Below, in pieces: positions 8,274 through 16,642 of a DNA stretch of 56,630 bases. The position numbers and the translations under genes were made by a program. Where the stretch lies: positions 1-56,630 of the forward strand of contig JADGRC010000168.1 in assembly GCA_017881245.1 (NCBI GenBank). Direction: 5' to 3'. This DNA comes from Pseudomonadota bacterium (GTDB lineage Bacteria; Myxococcota_A; Polyangia; Fen-1088). The stretch's first letter is position 1. Every line of letters starts with the position of its first letter. The notes beneath the pieces are model-generated. The model was not told the DNA's origin. It saw only the letters and a list, made by a program, of their open reading frames with translations, and made no database searches.

Positions 8274-9842
8274 TCACGGAGCCGTACGTCTCTCGACGGC
8301 CCCCAAATCGAAGGTCTTCGCCCCAGTCGGAGGGTAGTCGAACCCGCGCGGTTGGTGCGTCTGATCGATTGGTGACGCGACGTTCGTGCCCATGAGCGTC
8401 CCAATAGCCGCGGTGGCATCGATGGCGACGCTGGTGTTTTTCAACATATGCACCTGTGGGTGATGCTCGCCAAGGCCACCTTGGTCGGTGAGAGCTGGAT
8501 CCAGACCGGGGTCGACGTCCATCAACGCGACGCCCCCCAGATCTTGACCGCCCCGCTCGACGCCGACGATGGTCGAAAACATGCTGTTGCCAAGCAGAGA
8601 GTCCTGCAGTTGGTAGATGTCTCCAAATACGTCGTTGGGGGTCAGACAGGTGAACGACCGGTCCGCGTTCATCCTTGCGAGGCAATTGTTCGCGACAATG
8701 CTCCCGACCAGATACAGCTTGTTGTTCACGTTGTCGACAAACAGCTCTCGGTTCGCGCCGACGGCGATCCCCCCGCCGTCGAACTCGGTACTGCCGTTGT
8801 AAGCGATGGTCGATTCCACGATCTGGAGGACGCCGTCGGCAAGGGGGCCGGCATTGTTCGCGAAACTGATTCCACCGCCATGGCCACCGTCGGTCAGGTT
8901 ATCGGAAATGGTCGAATTGATGATTCGTGAAATGCTGTTGGACTGTATCTGGAGTGCTCCGCCTTTCGTGGAATGATTATGGGTGATGCTCGAGTTTGTG
9001 ATGGTGAGAAAATCAGTTTGGGATTTGGCGTCACCGTTGGTCCCGTAAAATATGGCGCCGCCGCCATCCCCGAAATCATTGTTGTTGCTGTCCAGGGTCG
9101 AGTCCGTGACGTTCAAAGTTACGTCGCTGGCGACAATCGCCCCGTTCGAAAAATGCTCAATCCAGCATTGCGTCACGTTGATCGTGGCTCCGCCCACCGG
9201 AGACTCACCGGAAATCGATATTCCGCTCGCCTGGACATCGAGCCACTCTCCCCGGCCGATCAAGTGCAGGTCTTGGAACGTCATCGAAATCGGCAGGTTC
9301 GGAGCCACCCCGAAGAGGTCGTCTCCCTCCGGTGCCTCAATCGTGGCCAGCTTACCCGGGTCGGATGACATGATCGTCGCGGCGCGCGAAATGTGTAGCG
9401 GGGTCGAGACGCTGAAGGTCCCCGAGGTGGGGATGATGATTCGGTCATCGAGACCCATTGTGCCCGACCAATTGCATCCATACTCCGACTTCTGATCGTT
9501 GAGGGCCAGCACCGCTTCCTCAAGGCCGCAGCGCCCGTCAGTGAGATGGTCGTTCGGACAATCGGCCGTGATCACCATTCCGCAAGTCGTGTCGACGGCG
9601 AGGGTGCCCTGGGAGCGAGCAGGACCATCAACCTCCGGAGTGTCGGAAGTGGCGGCATCCGGTCCGTAGGAATGGTCTACGTCGGCAGTGTCGGAAGTGG
9701 CGGCATCCGGTCCATCGGAATGAGCGGCGTCCTTCGTCACTACGCCCCCCCCGGACTGCCTTGCGGCGCCGCACCCGAGCGACAACAGCACCAAGCCGAC
9801 GGCCGCGCAGATCGCCCCGCGTTGTCTTACGATTCGAGTCAA
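8274..9842 (-). CDS. Beta-helix lipoprotein with C-terminal anchor-Q-like motif
   Basis: A surface or secreted lipoprotein of about 522 residues. The start is uncertain: a TTG at 9842 overlaps the stop of the upstream GH105-type gene (TTGA), and from it a signal peptide ending in LLSLGC (lipid attachment Cys) begins at once; the frame is open farther upstream but overlaps that gene. After the Cys comes a spacer with a repeated DAATSDT unit. The body (about residues 130-430) is a right-handed parallel beta-helix: recurrent ITNSSI, ISDNLTDGG, ESTIAYNGS steps. The end (QTHQPRGFD...FDLGAVERR) matches the pattern of choice-of-anchor Q proteins. Polysaccharide binding or lyase activity is inferred from the fold and from the neighbouring gene; no catalytic residues could be picked out. 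Confidence 0.8.
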   Translation of the reverse strand: MTRIVRQRGAICAAVGLVLLSLGCGAARQSGGGVVTKDAAHSDGPDAATSDTADVDHSYGPDAATSDTPEVDGPARSQGTLAVDTTCGMVITADCPNDHLTDGRCGLEEAVLALNDQKSEYGCNWSGTMGLDDRIIIPTSGTFSVSTPLHISRAATIMSSDPGKLATIEAPEGDDLFGVAPNLPISMTFQDLHLIGRGEWLDVQASGISISGESPVGGATINVTQCWIEHFSNGAIVASDVTLNVTDSTLDSNNNDFGDGGGAIFYGTNGDAKSQTDFLTITNSSITHNHSTKGGALQIQSNSISRIINSTISDNLTDGGHGGGISFANNAGPLADGVLQIVESTIAYNGSTEFDGGGIAVGANRELFVDNVNNKLYLVGSIVANNCLARMNADRSFTCLTPNDVFGDIYQLQDSLLGNSMFSTIVGVERGGQDLGGVALMDVDPGLDPALTDQGGLGEHHPQVHMLKNTSVAIDATAAIGTLMGTNVASPIDQTHQPRGFDYPPTGAKTFDLGAVERRTAP

Positions 9843-11326
9843 AGCTTCAGGATCTCGGCGCCCGACAGCAGGAAGGCGCCCGTTGCGTAGTCGTTGGTCG
9901 AATTCATCGTCGAAGGCCCTGGCTTGGAGCCGACCGCCTGCACCCACCCGAGTTGGCCCTGGGCATCGACCGCGCCGACCAGCGCGTTCCACGATTTCGT
10001 CACGGTTGGCAGGAACGTCGCCCGATCGAGGACGCCGTTGTTGATGCCCCACGCCAGGCCATAGCAGAAAAACGCGGTGCCGCTTGATTCGGGCGTTGTG
10101 AAGGACGTCATGTCCGTCAGCCCGGAACGCCAGAAACCGTCAGCCGCCTGAATGGTCTTCAACTTGGTGGCCATCAGACGCAGAAGATCTTCGTAGTCCG
10201 GCCGTCGCGCGTCCGTCGCCGGCAGAACCTCCAGGATGCGGGCAATGCCAGCCACCACCCAGCCGTTTCCACGAGCCCAGTACGTGCTTGTGTTTCGGAA
10301 GGTGCTGTCGCGCCAGAAGAGGTTTTGCGCGGGATCGAACAAGAATGCTTTGCTGTCCCAGAACATGGTGTGCATCAGCGTGAGGTATTCGGCCTTCCCC
10401 GTGGCCTTCGCGATCCGAGCCAGAGCGGGCGGCGCCATGAAAAGCGAGTCACACCACCACCATTCGGTGCGACCCGCCATCGGCGCGGCGACCATGGTGT
10501 TCAACACCGTTTGCGCGGACGCGATCATCACATTGTTCGAAGCGACTGGGTTGGCCATGTAGAGCTCGGCGTAGCTCTGAAAGCACGCCTGGTTGTCGGC
10601 GAACCGGGGACCTCCGCTCGCTTCGTTCGATACCAACCACGAATTCGCTTGGCCCCATTGTTGGGTGTAGTCGCGGTACTTCGCATCTCCGAGAGCGCGA
10701 TACGCGGCCAGCATTCCAGTGTGGAAGGTCGCGCGCACCCAACCGTTGCTGTTGTTGTTTCCAAAACGCGCGATTTCGTGGTCCGCCACGCGCCGCATGA
10801 TCGCCATCACCGAGGTGCCGTCAAAGGCGGGAGTCCCGCCGCCGGCTCCGCTGCCGCCGGGGCCGCTTCCACCAGGGCCGGCACCTCCACTATCCGGCCC
10901 GCCGCCCACGGAGCCGCCGGTCTGTCCGCCGCCCACCGAGCCGCCCGGGTGTCCGGCCGCCTGTCCGCCGCCCTGCGATCCCGTCGGCGTACCCCCCGCG
11001 GTGCCTCCCGTTCTGGCCCCACCCGTGCCGGCGATCTGGCCACCGTCACCGCCACCGCCGGGCGGCCCACCTGAGGTTCCTCCGCTGTCAGCGTGGCCGC
11101 CGCCGGTCGGGGATCCGCCGCCACCCGGCACGGTTCCACCGGTCGCGACGCCCCCACCGGAGGCTGTGGCGCCTCCCGTGGCCTGCCGGCCTCCGGTGGC
11201 CCCGGCACCCGAGTTCCCGCCACCCGAGCCTCCCGTGGCGCTGGTTCCGCCGCAGCTCGTGACCATCATCGCAAGCAACCATGCCGCCGCGCGACGTTTA
11301 TGCGCTCTCGTTGGTTTTGTGGTCAT
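9839..11326 (-). CDS. GH105-type unsaturated rhamnogalacturonyl hydrolase, lipoprotein
   Basis: A 495-residue exported lipoprotein. The N-terminus has a basic start, a hydrophobic run and VTSC as lipobox, then about 135 residues made almost only of Gly, Ser, Thr, Ala and Pro, a spacer style common in Myxococcota. The catalytic domain (about residues 165-495) is an alpha/alpha barrel of the GH88/GH105 type: WWWCDSLFMAPPALARIAKATG carries the expected catalytic Asp, and YWARGNGWV plus ESSGTAFFCYGLAWGIN fit the family. Such enzymes remove the unsaturated uronic acid left by pectate or rhamnogalacturonan lyases. The coupled downstream beta-helix lipoprotein may be the polymer-acting partner. Most relatives are cytoplasmic, so a lipid-anchored version implies hydrolysis outside the cell. 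Confidence 0.85.
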   Translation of the reverse strand: MTTKPTRAHKRRAAAWLLAMMVTSCGGTSATGGSGGGNSGAGATGGRQATGGATASGGGVATGGTVPGGGGSPTGGGHADSGGTSGGPPGGGGDGGQIAGTGGARTGGTAGGTPTGSQGGGQAAGHPGGSVGGGQTGGSVGGGPDSGGAGPGGSGPGGSGAGGGTPAFDGTSVMAIMRRVADHEIARFGNNNSNGWVRATFHTGMLAAYRALGDAKYRDYTQQWGQANSWLVSNEASGGPRFADNQACFQSYAELYMANPVASNNVMIASAQTVLNTMVAAPMAGRTEWWWCDSLFMAPPALARIAKATGKAEYLTLMHTMFWDSKAFLFDPAQNLFWRDSTFRNTSTYWARGNGWVVAGIARILEVLPATDARRPDYEDLLRLMATKLKTIQAADGFWRSGLTDMTSFTTPESSGTAFFCYGLAWGINNGVLDRATFLPTVTKSWNALVGAVDAQGQLGWVQAVGSKPGPSTMNSTNDYATGAFLLSGAEILKL

Positions 11327-11529
11327 GTCGCCTTGCTCCTTGGATATCCTGGAGCCGTGTGTAGGGCTTCGCGGGACTCGTCCAGTCTATAAGATCCCTC
11401 CGCAAGATCCTTCGGCAAGATTCTTCGGGGCGAGCGACTTTCCCGCGCAGGCCCGCGCGGACGCCGCCTCGCATCACTCGCATCAGGTCGGGGTTGACCC
11501 GGAATCGCGTCCGGCTACGCTTAAGTGTG

Positions 11530-11543
11530 GGTCACTGGTGACC
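11530..11543. promoter_or_regulatory. Palindrome GGTCAC-N2-GTGACC upstream of the YdcH-like gene
   Basis: Two perfect 6-base arms separated by TG lie 19 bases before the start codon at 11562. The symmetry and position suit a dimeric repressor site, but no regulator gene adjoins and the match could be chance. Confidence 0.4.
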
Positions 11544-11561
11544 AAATTCGGAGGGTCGAGA

Positions 11562-11771
11562 ATGGAGCGTTCCCAAGCGGGTGTTGGTGCGGAAGCAGAG
11601 ATCTCTCGATTGAAGGAACGGCACACCGAGATAGAACGGCGTTTGTCCGAATTGGACCGCCACCTCTCGCTCACGTCCGAGGAACAGCTGGAACGCGCCC
11701 GACTAAAGAAAGAGAAGCTTCGCAGCAAGGATCGCATCGCCATCCTTGCGCAGCAGATGAAAGCCGCCTGA
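11562..11771 (+). CDS. YdcH-family (DUF465) small coiled-coil protein
   Basis: A 69-residue, highly charged helical protein. ATG 11562 follows GGAGGG by six bases, which decides the start; the same frame is open for 840 bases upstream but that part is the antisense of the GH105 gene. ISRLKERHTEIERRLSELDRHL and then ERARLKKEKLRSKDRIAIL are the two helices of the DUF465 family (YdcH), whose members are short cytosolic proteins of unknown function. The stop TGA at 11769 is directly followed, in the same frame, by a PemK/MazF-like remnant, so read-through would fuse the two. Confidence 0.85.
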   Translation: MERSQAGVGAEAEISRLKERHTEIERRLSELDRHLSLTSEEQLERARLKKEKLRSKDRIAILAQQMKAA

Positions 11772-12047
11772 GCCGATGGCCGCATCAGCCGGCCGTGCCG
11801 ACGATGGCATGTTTTCAACGGCCGCTCGGGAACCGTGATTGCGGTCGCCATGACCAGCCAAGAACCTCGCGCCGGATTCCCGCTCACTCTTGAAAGCCAC
11901 GCACCCGGCTTGATGAAACGTTCTTGGATCAAGATCAGCCAGGTGCGCACGCTCTCGGCAGAGCGAATCGGTAAGCGCATCGCGCGATCGCCGGACGAGG
12001 AACTGAGCCGGGTGATCGAAGGTCTCAACGAGATCACCGGCGGGTAG
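11772..12047 (+). pseudogene. PemK/MazF-family mRNA interferase toxin, 5'-truncated remnant
   Basis: Directly after the TGA of the YdcH-like gene, and in its frame, 91 codons read as the central and C-terminal part of a PemK/MazF toxin: RPCRRWHVFNGRSGTVIAVAMTSQ, RAGFPLTLE, LMKRSWIKISQVRTLS and RVIEGLNEI. The N-terminal strand and the usual RGEVWWADL-type motif with its catalytic Arg are missing, and the RPC...FN segment is garbled compared with the family (normally a V-V-Q-D-F-N pattern). The first possible start is a GTG at 11835, which would give only 70 residues. No antitoxin gene adjoins on either side. I read it as a decayed toxin gene. A working truncated protein is unlikely, since the RNA-binding N-terminus is gone. 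Confidence 0.75.
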
Positions 12048-12058
12048 GTCCGTCCATC

Positions 12059-13615
12059 TCATCCTGGACCGGCACGTTCCGCAGCGTGAACGACCGCGGG
12101 TAACTCGATGCTGAAGCGCGCACCCGAAAGCGGGGCGGGGGCCCTTGACACCGTCACGTCGCCGCCGTGATCGATCGCTATCTTGCGAACGATCGCCAGG
12201 CCCAGACCAGTCCCGTGTTCCTTGGTCGTGAAGTAGGGATCGAAGATTCGCGCCGCATCCGCCGGCGGAATGCCGGGCCCGTTGTCGTCGACGTGAATCG
12301 CCGCCATGCCCATGGTCGTGTCGGACGACACGGTGATGCTGACCCTAGCAACGTGCTCCTCGTTGCCCGATGCCTGGATCGCGTTTTCGACCAGGTTGGC
12401 CAGCACCCGCCGCAGCAGCATGCGATCACACATCGCCTCGACGGGGCTCGCGGGGTGTTTGGTGCTGACGTACGCCTGCCACTCGGGGTGCGCCCGCGCG
12501 AAGTCCTCGATGAGCCCGCCCAGATCGACGGGGCTCGGCTCGACCTTGGGTAGCTTCGCGAAGGCCGAGAAGTCGTCGACCAGCCGGCGGATGGACCCGA
12601 TCTCCTCGCCCAGAATCTCGCCCGCGGTGTTTAGAAGTTGGCGGTACTTGTCATCGTCACCCTGGTACTGAGATCGCAGCTGTTGGACGACCAGCTGGAC
12701 AGGGGTGAGGGGATTCTTGATCTCGTGCGCCAGGCGTCGCGCTACCTCTTGCCAAGCGGACACCTTTTGCAGGTATTCAAGCCGCGACCGGGCTTCGCCC
12801 AACTCCCCGACCATTCGGTCGAACGCGCGCCCCAGATCGTCCAGCTCGTCCCGGCCGCGCGGCGCGATGCGAACCGACAGATCGCCGTCGGCGACCCGCG
12901 ACGCGGCATCACGGAGAGTCGCCACACGTCCTGTCGCGCGGCGTGCGACGAGCAGACCGATCGCGGTGGCCACCAGCAGCACCACGATCAGCTCCACCGC
13001 CAAGCCGCGGAAGATTCCGGGAAGGAGCAGCGGCAACACACGGTCCAGTTCCTGTTCCTTTTCCATCGCTTGGCGCAGCGACAGGAAATTCGCGTAGAGC
13101 TGGCGGTCGATGCCAAAGGTCAATTCCAGCATGCGGGGTGCGTTGGGCCGCGATCCACGCAATTCGACGAGATTGGGCGGCGCTTCGCGTGCCAACTCGA
13201 AATCCGCGCGCGACACCGACCACTCGTCCTCGACGGTGTCGCCGACGATGATGCGCGCGCGCAACAGCGCGGGGACCCCCGCCAGATCCGCGGCATGCAC
13301 GAGATCCCGGCCCGCGATCTCGTCGGCCCGGGCTCGGAAACTGTCCTTCTCCTCGACAAAGGTCAAGCGATACGCTTCCAGAGCTTGACCCAGGGAGTCG
13401 CGTACTTCTTGTTGGTGGCGGCTGTTGATCGCGGCCACCGTCGCCAAAGTCCGGGATAGGAAATAGCCCGTCGCGCCGAGGGGCAACGTGGCTACGATGA
13501 AGACCGCCGCCAGCACTTTCCATTCGAAGCGACCGGGAAATCGGAGGGTCCTGTTCCCCAAGCGTGGGAGGGAGGGCGGTCCGACAGCGGCGGATCGCGG
13601 CGCGGAAAGGCGCAT
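12059..13615 (-). CDS. NtrY-like sensor histidine kinase with HAMP domain
   Basis: A 518-residue inner-membrane sensor kinase. A first transmembrane helix lies at about residues 33-55, a periplasmic region follows to about 195, a second helix at about 200-225, then HAMP (RRATGRVATLRDAASRVADGDLSVRI), the dimerisation/phosphoacceptor helix with H in RRLAHEIKNPLTPVQL (about residue 298), and the ATP-binding domain with NLVENAIQAS, DDNGPGIPP, YFTTKEHGTGLGLAIV. The HEIKNPLTP box is typical of NtrY and related nitrogen/redox sensors. Its ATG shares one base with the stop of the DUF4390 gene. In related bacteria an NtrX-type regulator usually follows; here the gene is followed by the convergent PemK remnant, and no response regulator is present. 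Confidence 0.9.
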   Translation of the reverse strand: MRLSAPRSAAVGPPSLPRLGNRTLRFPGRFEWKVLAAVFIVATLPLGATGYFLSRTLATVAAINSRHQQEVRDSLGQALEAYRLTFVEEKDSFRARADEIAGRDLVHAADLAGVPALLRARIIVGDTVEDEWSVSRADFELAREAPPNLVELRGSRPNAPRMLELTFGIDRQLYANFLSLRQAMEKEQELDRVLPLLLPGIFRGLAVELIVVLLVATAIGLLVARRATGRVATLRDAASRVADGDLSVRIAPRGRDELDDLGRAFDRMVGELGEARSRLEYLQKVSAWQEVARRLAHEIKNPLTPVQLVVQQLRSQYQGDDDKYRQLLNTAGEILGEEIGSIRRLVDDFSAFAKLPKVEPSPVDLGGLIEDFARAHPEWQAYVSTKHPASPVEAMCDRMLLRRVLANLVENAIQASGNEEHVARVSITVSSDTTMGMAAIHVDDNGPGIPPADAARIFDPYFTTKEHGTGLGLAIVRKIAIDHGGDVTVSRAPAPLSGARFSIELPAVVHAAERAGPG

Positions 13616-14295
13616 CAGGGAGCCTCGCCAGCAATCGATTGGGAGACGAACCTTACCTGGTGCTCGCTGTCTTCGATTTGCGGGTTCACGAACACCGTCA
13701 CGAACGAGCCGAAGAAGCTGTCACCACCGCCCGAGCCCGGTCGCCTCTGCGCGCCCGACGATTGCCGCAGCCAACGCCGAACCTCGGCCTGGAGCTCCTG
13801 AGACAGAGGATTCAGATCGCCGCGTATCGCCAGGAAATATCGATGGCCGGGTTGTAGCTGGGGGCGTTCCGCGAACGGAAACCTCCACAGTGTGGTTGCA
13901 GCGGCGACGGCTTGCTCAACCGTCGCCGCGTCGAGCGTCCGGTCGGTGCCGGGGCCGCGGGTCACACGCACGCGGAATTTCTCGTCCCAAATGTCATAGA
14001 TGATCTCCGCACGCTGAAAGGCGACCGCCACGGGGTCCGGGGCCCCCTCCTGCCGCAGAACGACCCGGATGAGGACGCGGGTCGAGAATCCAGACTTCAG
14101 TCGGTCACGTGCCCCCGGCGTAAAGAGATCTTGCAAACCCACGGACGCCACCAGGGTGTCTCCCTGGACTTCGAGTCCGGTCGTGCGAACCGGCAACGGC
14201 TCCGCGCTCGCCTCGCGCGAACCGGGCGGCGACAGCATCACGATCGCGACGACGGCTGCCATCGCCATCAATGTTCCGCGCCGGCTGGTACCCAT
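13615..14295 (-). CDS. DUF4390 family exported protein
   Basis: A 226-residue protein with an N-terminal signal peptide (hydrophobic run at about residues 9-25, cleavage probably after SREASA) and a beta-rich body: LVASVGLQDLFTPGARDRLKSG, TRVLIRVVLRQ, YDIWDEKFRVRV. This wording fits DUF4390, a periplasmic family found next to NtrY-type kinases in many proteobacteria. The function is unknown; the steady linkage suggests it tunes the kinase signal (inference). The C-terminal 40 residues are Gly/Arg-rich and then hydrophobic. The stop overlaps the kinase start by one base, and only two bases separate it from the Omp85-like gene upstream, so all are on one transcript. Confidence 0.8.
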   Translation of the reverse strand: MGTSRRGTLMAMAAVVAIVMLSPPGSREASAEPLPVRTTGLEVQGDTLVASVGLQDLFTPGARDRLKSGFSTRVLIRVVLRQEGAPDPVAVAFQRAEIIYDIWDEKFRVRVTRGPGTDRTLDAATVEQAVAAATTLWRFPFAERPQLQPGHRYFLAIRGDLNPLSQELQAEVRRWLRQSSGAQRRPGSGGGDSFFGSFVTVFVNPQIEDSEHQVRFVSQSIAGEAP

Positions 14296-14297
14296 CG

Positions 14298-15833
14298 TCA
14301 GAGCGGAATCCGTCCCAGTGCGTTGGCGAACGACAGCGTGAAGACGCCGATCAGGGTATCCATCCGCACGCCGAGATCACCCGTAACGTCCACCGGCCAC
14401 GCCGCGAGTCCCGAGCGCATAGGGTCGCGCAAGGCGCCCCTGCTGCCCATGCCGAACGCGCCGAGCGCGATGAAGGCGTCTCCGCTGTAGATCAGGCCGT
14501 GCCGCCGCCACAAAGGAACCGCGTATTCCACCAGGACGCGCGCCGCGAAGTCGTCGTAGCGATGGCTGGCGATGGACGTTCCCAGAACGTCGCGCGACGG
14601 TTGGGTCGAGAAATTCAGCCCCATGGCGCGGGGGGGCAAGAGCAGGTTCATGTCGCCGATGAAGAATCGATCGAAGAAGGGCGCCGTGCCGAATAGGGCT
14701 CCACCAAACAGGTGAAGACCGAAAATGTGTCCGCGGCGCGTTGGTTTATAGAATGACCCTTGCAAAACCAGCTTCAAGAAATCGTAGTTGGACAACAGGT
14801 TGCCGATCGCGCCTTCGACCGAAAGGGCGACGTGGTTGCCCGCGCGCGGAACCAGGGGATCCGACCGTGTATCGAAGTCGATGGTACCGGTCACCGAGCC
14901 GACACGACTGAATGCCTCCGGCACGCCGAATGCGATAGGCGTCGTCGTTCCTGAAGGCCATGTCCGCGTGCGTTCGGTTGGCAGGTTGCCGGTGATGCCC
15001 TCCTCGCGAAAATCCAGGAACACGCGCGCGGCGTGCGTCAGGGCGTGACCGACGCCCACGATGCCCCCCACGCGTTTGAAGCGCAGCGCGACGAAGTCGC
15101 CGGGGGCGCCGCTCGTTTCGGGGCCCTTCACACGAAAGAACTCGCTGCCCGAAACAATCAGTCCGGTTCCACTGATCATGAGTCCCGTCCCTCCGAGGGG
15201 CGGTACCAGCGTTCGCACGCGCGCGCCGAGATCGCGATCCGCCTCGGCGACGTCGGGGCGAGACGATGCGACGAATCCGGTGCCCAGGCTGATGCCGCGG
15301 CCGAGTAGGTTGTTCTCCGCGATGTCGAACCCGCCCCAGAATGAAGTGGCCGCGCTCGATCCCAAGTACAACGCGTTCAGGATGACCGTGCCGCGTTCCT
15401 CGACGTCGACGATCAACACTGCATCGCCACGTCCCGTTCCCTTCGTCAGCGCCAGCCGGACGTCCAGGAAGAAACCCAACGACAAAAGCCGGATGCGTGC
15501 GGCCTCGACACGTGCGTCAGAGGCCATGACCTCGTCACCGGGACGCAACCCGATCTCGCCCAGGATCAGCACCGATTCCGTCTTGCGGTTGCCCCGCACA
15601 ACGATCCGCTCGATCCGGTAACGCGGTCCGAAACTGGGATCGCTGAACGGAACGGGTGTTTGCGCATCCGTCTGGGACGGCGCCTCCGTAGTCACCGCGG
15701 ATTCCCCGGCGATTTGGGCGCCGGTCGCCTCGGTGGTCGTCCCGCTCCCCGTTGGCTCGACGTCGGGCGCCGCGAGCGCAGGGGCGCTCCCCGCGATCCG
15801 GATCACAGCCGCCAGGACCAGAACCCGTTTCAT
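14298..15833 (-). CDS. Omp85/BamA-like outer membrane beta-barrel protein
   Basis: A 511-residue outer-membrane protein. A signal peptide ends near residue 22 (SAPALAA), an Ala/Thr/Pro-rich linker follows, and one POTRA domain occupies about residues 70-148 (RIERIVVRGNRKT ... VLIVDVEER). The rest is a barrel of amphipathic strands with alternating aromatic residues. Family patterns include GFDIAENNLLGRGISLG, the RFFIGDMNLL region in place of the usual substrate-loop RGY motif, and a final strand ending LGRIPL rather than aromatic. With a single POTRA and about 500 residues it is closer to TamA/BamA-like accessory proteins than to BamA, which has five POTRA domains. Insertion or export of an envelope component is inferred. 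It is the third gene of the run recQ to ntrY. Confidence 0.82.
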   Translation of the reverse strand: MKRVLVLAAVIRIAGSAPALAAPDVEPTGSGTTTEATGAQIAGESAVTTEAPSQTDAQTPVPFSDPSFGPRYRIERIVVRGNRKTESVLILGEIGLRPGDEVMASDARVEAARIRLLSLGFFLDVRLALTKGTGRGDAVLIVDVEERGTVILNALYLGSSAATSFWGGFDIAENNLLGRGISLGTGFVASSRPDVAEADRDLGARVRTLVPPLGGTGLMISGTGLIVSGSEFFRVKGPETSGAPGDFVALRFKRVGGIVGVGHALTHAARVFLDFREEGITGNLPTERTRTWPSGTTTPIAFGVPEAFSRVGSVTGTIDFDTRSDPLVPRAGNHVALSVEGAIGNLLSNYDFLKLVLQGSFYKPTRRGHIFGLHLFGGALFGTAPFFDRFFIGDMNLLLPPRAMGLNFSTQPSRDVLGTSIASHRYDDFAARVLVEYAVPLWRRHGLIYSGDAFIALGAFGMGSRGALRDPMRSGLAAWPVDVTGDLGVRMDTLIGVFTLSFANALGRIPL

Positions 15834-15866
15834 GTTCGCACTATAGCGAACGAGGCGGAGGGTTCT

Positions 15867-16595
15867 TCAATTCAGGGAAGGTCCGCCGGTGGCGTCCCTG
15901 CCGGCAAGCTGTCGGATGCGGCCATGGATTTCATCGTCGGGACTCAAGACCTGCATGCGCGCCAGGACACCGAGTAGACGATCCTGATCGCCGCCGCGCT
16001 CGTAGATGGCCCGCAGGTTGTTCAGAATTCGCAACAGAACGTGCCCTTTGGTCGCGGGCTCGAGGACGCGGGGATCTATAGGCGCTTCCTTTCCAATCGC
16101 GCGCTCGTGCAGCTCGGCCAGATGCCGATCGTCGAGCAGTCGCCCGTCGAAGGGATCGATAAACATGACGTCGCCGTTTTCGTCGGTGACCCGAACTAGG
16201 AAGTGACCCGGGAACGAAACTCCGCGTGCGTCGATTTCGACGCGCCGACAAACTTCGGTCAACACCAAGGCCAGGCTGATCGGGATACCGGTTCGGCGAT
16301 CCAGTACTTCGTTTAAAAAACTGTTCTTGGGATCGTAGTAGTCGGTGGTGTTGCCATGAAAACCCAGCTCTTCGTAAAGGTAGCGAATCACGATCCCAAT
16401 CGGGGGTAGTTCGTGCGACTCGGCGATGCGGAGCGCGGCCGTCGCCCCTATCCGATCCAACTCCTCAATGTACTTGGCCACGTCCAGGGTGGGATATTCG
16501 GGCAGCGCGATGAGCAGGGCCGCTCGCGCCAGATCCAGGTCTGACTCGGGTCGCGCGACCAAATGCGAAAAAAGGCTGATCTCGGCGAAGTCCAT
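15867..16595 (-). CDS. SirB1-family transglutaminase-like protein
   Basis: A 242-residue cytoplasmic protein. The transglutaminase-like core is seen in YLYEELGFHGNTTDYYDPKNSFLNEVLDRRTGIPISL, and GVSFPGHFLVRV then FIDPFDGRLL supply the His and Asp region of the SirB1 fold; the usual catalytic Cys is replaced by Ser/Ile context, as is common in this family. The last 60 residues form TPR-like helices (LRILNNLRAIYERGGDQDRLLGVLARM). Members accompany diverse housekeeping genes and their role is unclear. The gene lies 47 bases after recQ and 33 bases before the Omp85-like gene on the same strand. Confidence 0.86.
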   Translation of the reverse strand: MDFAEISLFSHLVARPESDLDLARAALLIALPEYPTLDVAKYIEELDRIGATAALRIAESHELPPIGIVIRYLYEELGFHGNTTDYYDPKNSFLNEVLDRRTGIPISLALVLTEVCRRVEIDARGVSFPGHFLVRVTDENGDVMFIDPFDGRLLDDRHLAELHERAIGKEAPIDPRVLEPATKGHVLLRILNNLRAIYERGGDQDRLLGVLARMQVLSPDDEIHGRIRQLAGRDATGGPSLN

Positions 16596-16642
16596 GCGCC
16601 CCTCTACCCGGTTGGTGCCACCCGTGCGGCTTACCGCAGGTC

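Noticed and set aside
11530-11543. Treating the GGTCAC palindrome as a mobile-element end
   Set aside because: No partner copy or target duplication was seen; it is listed only as a weak operator candidate.
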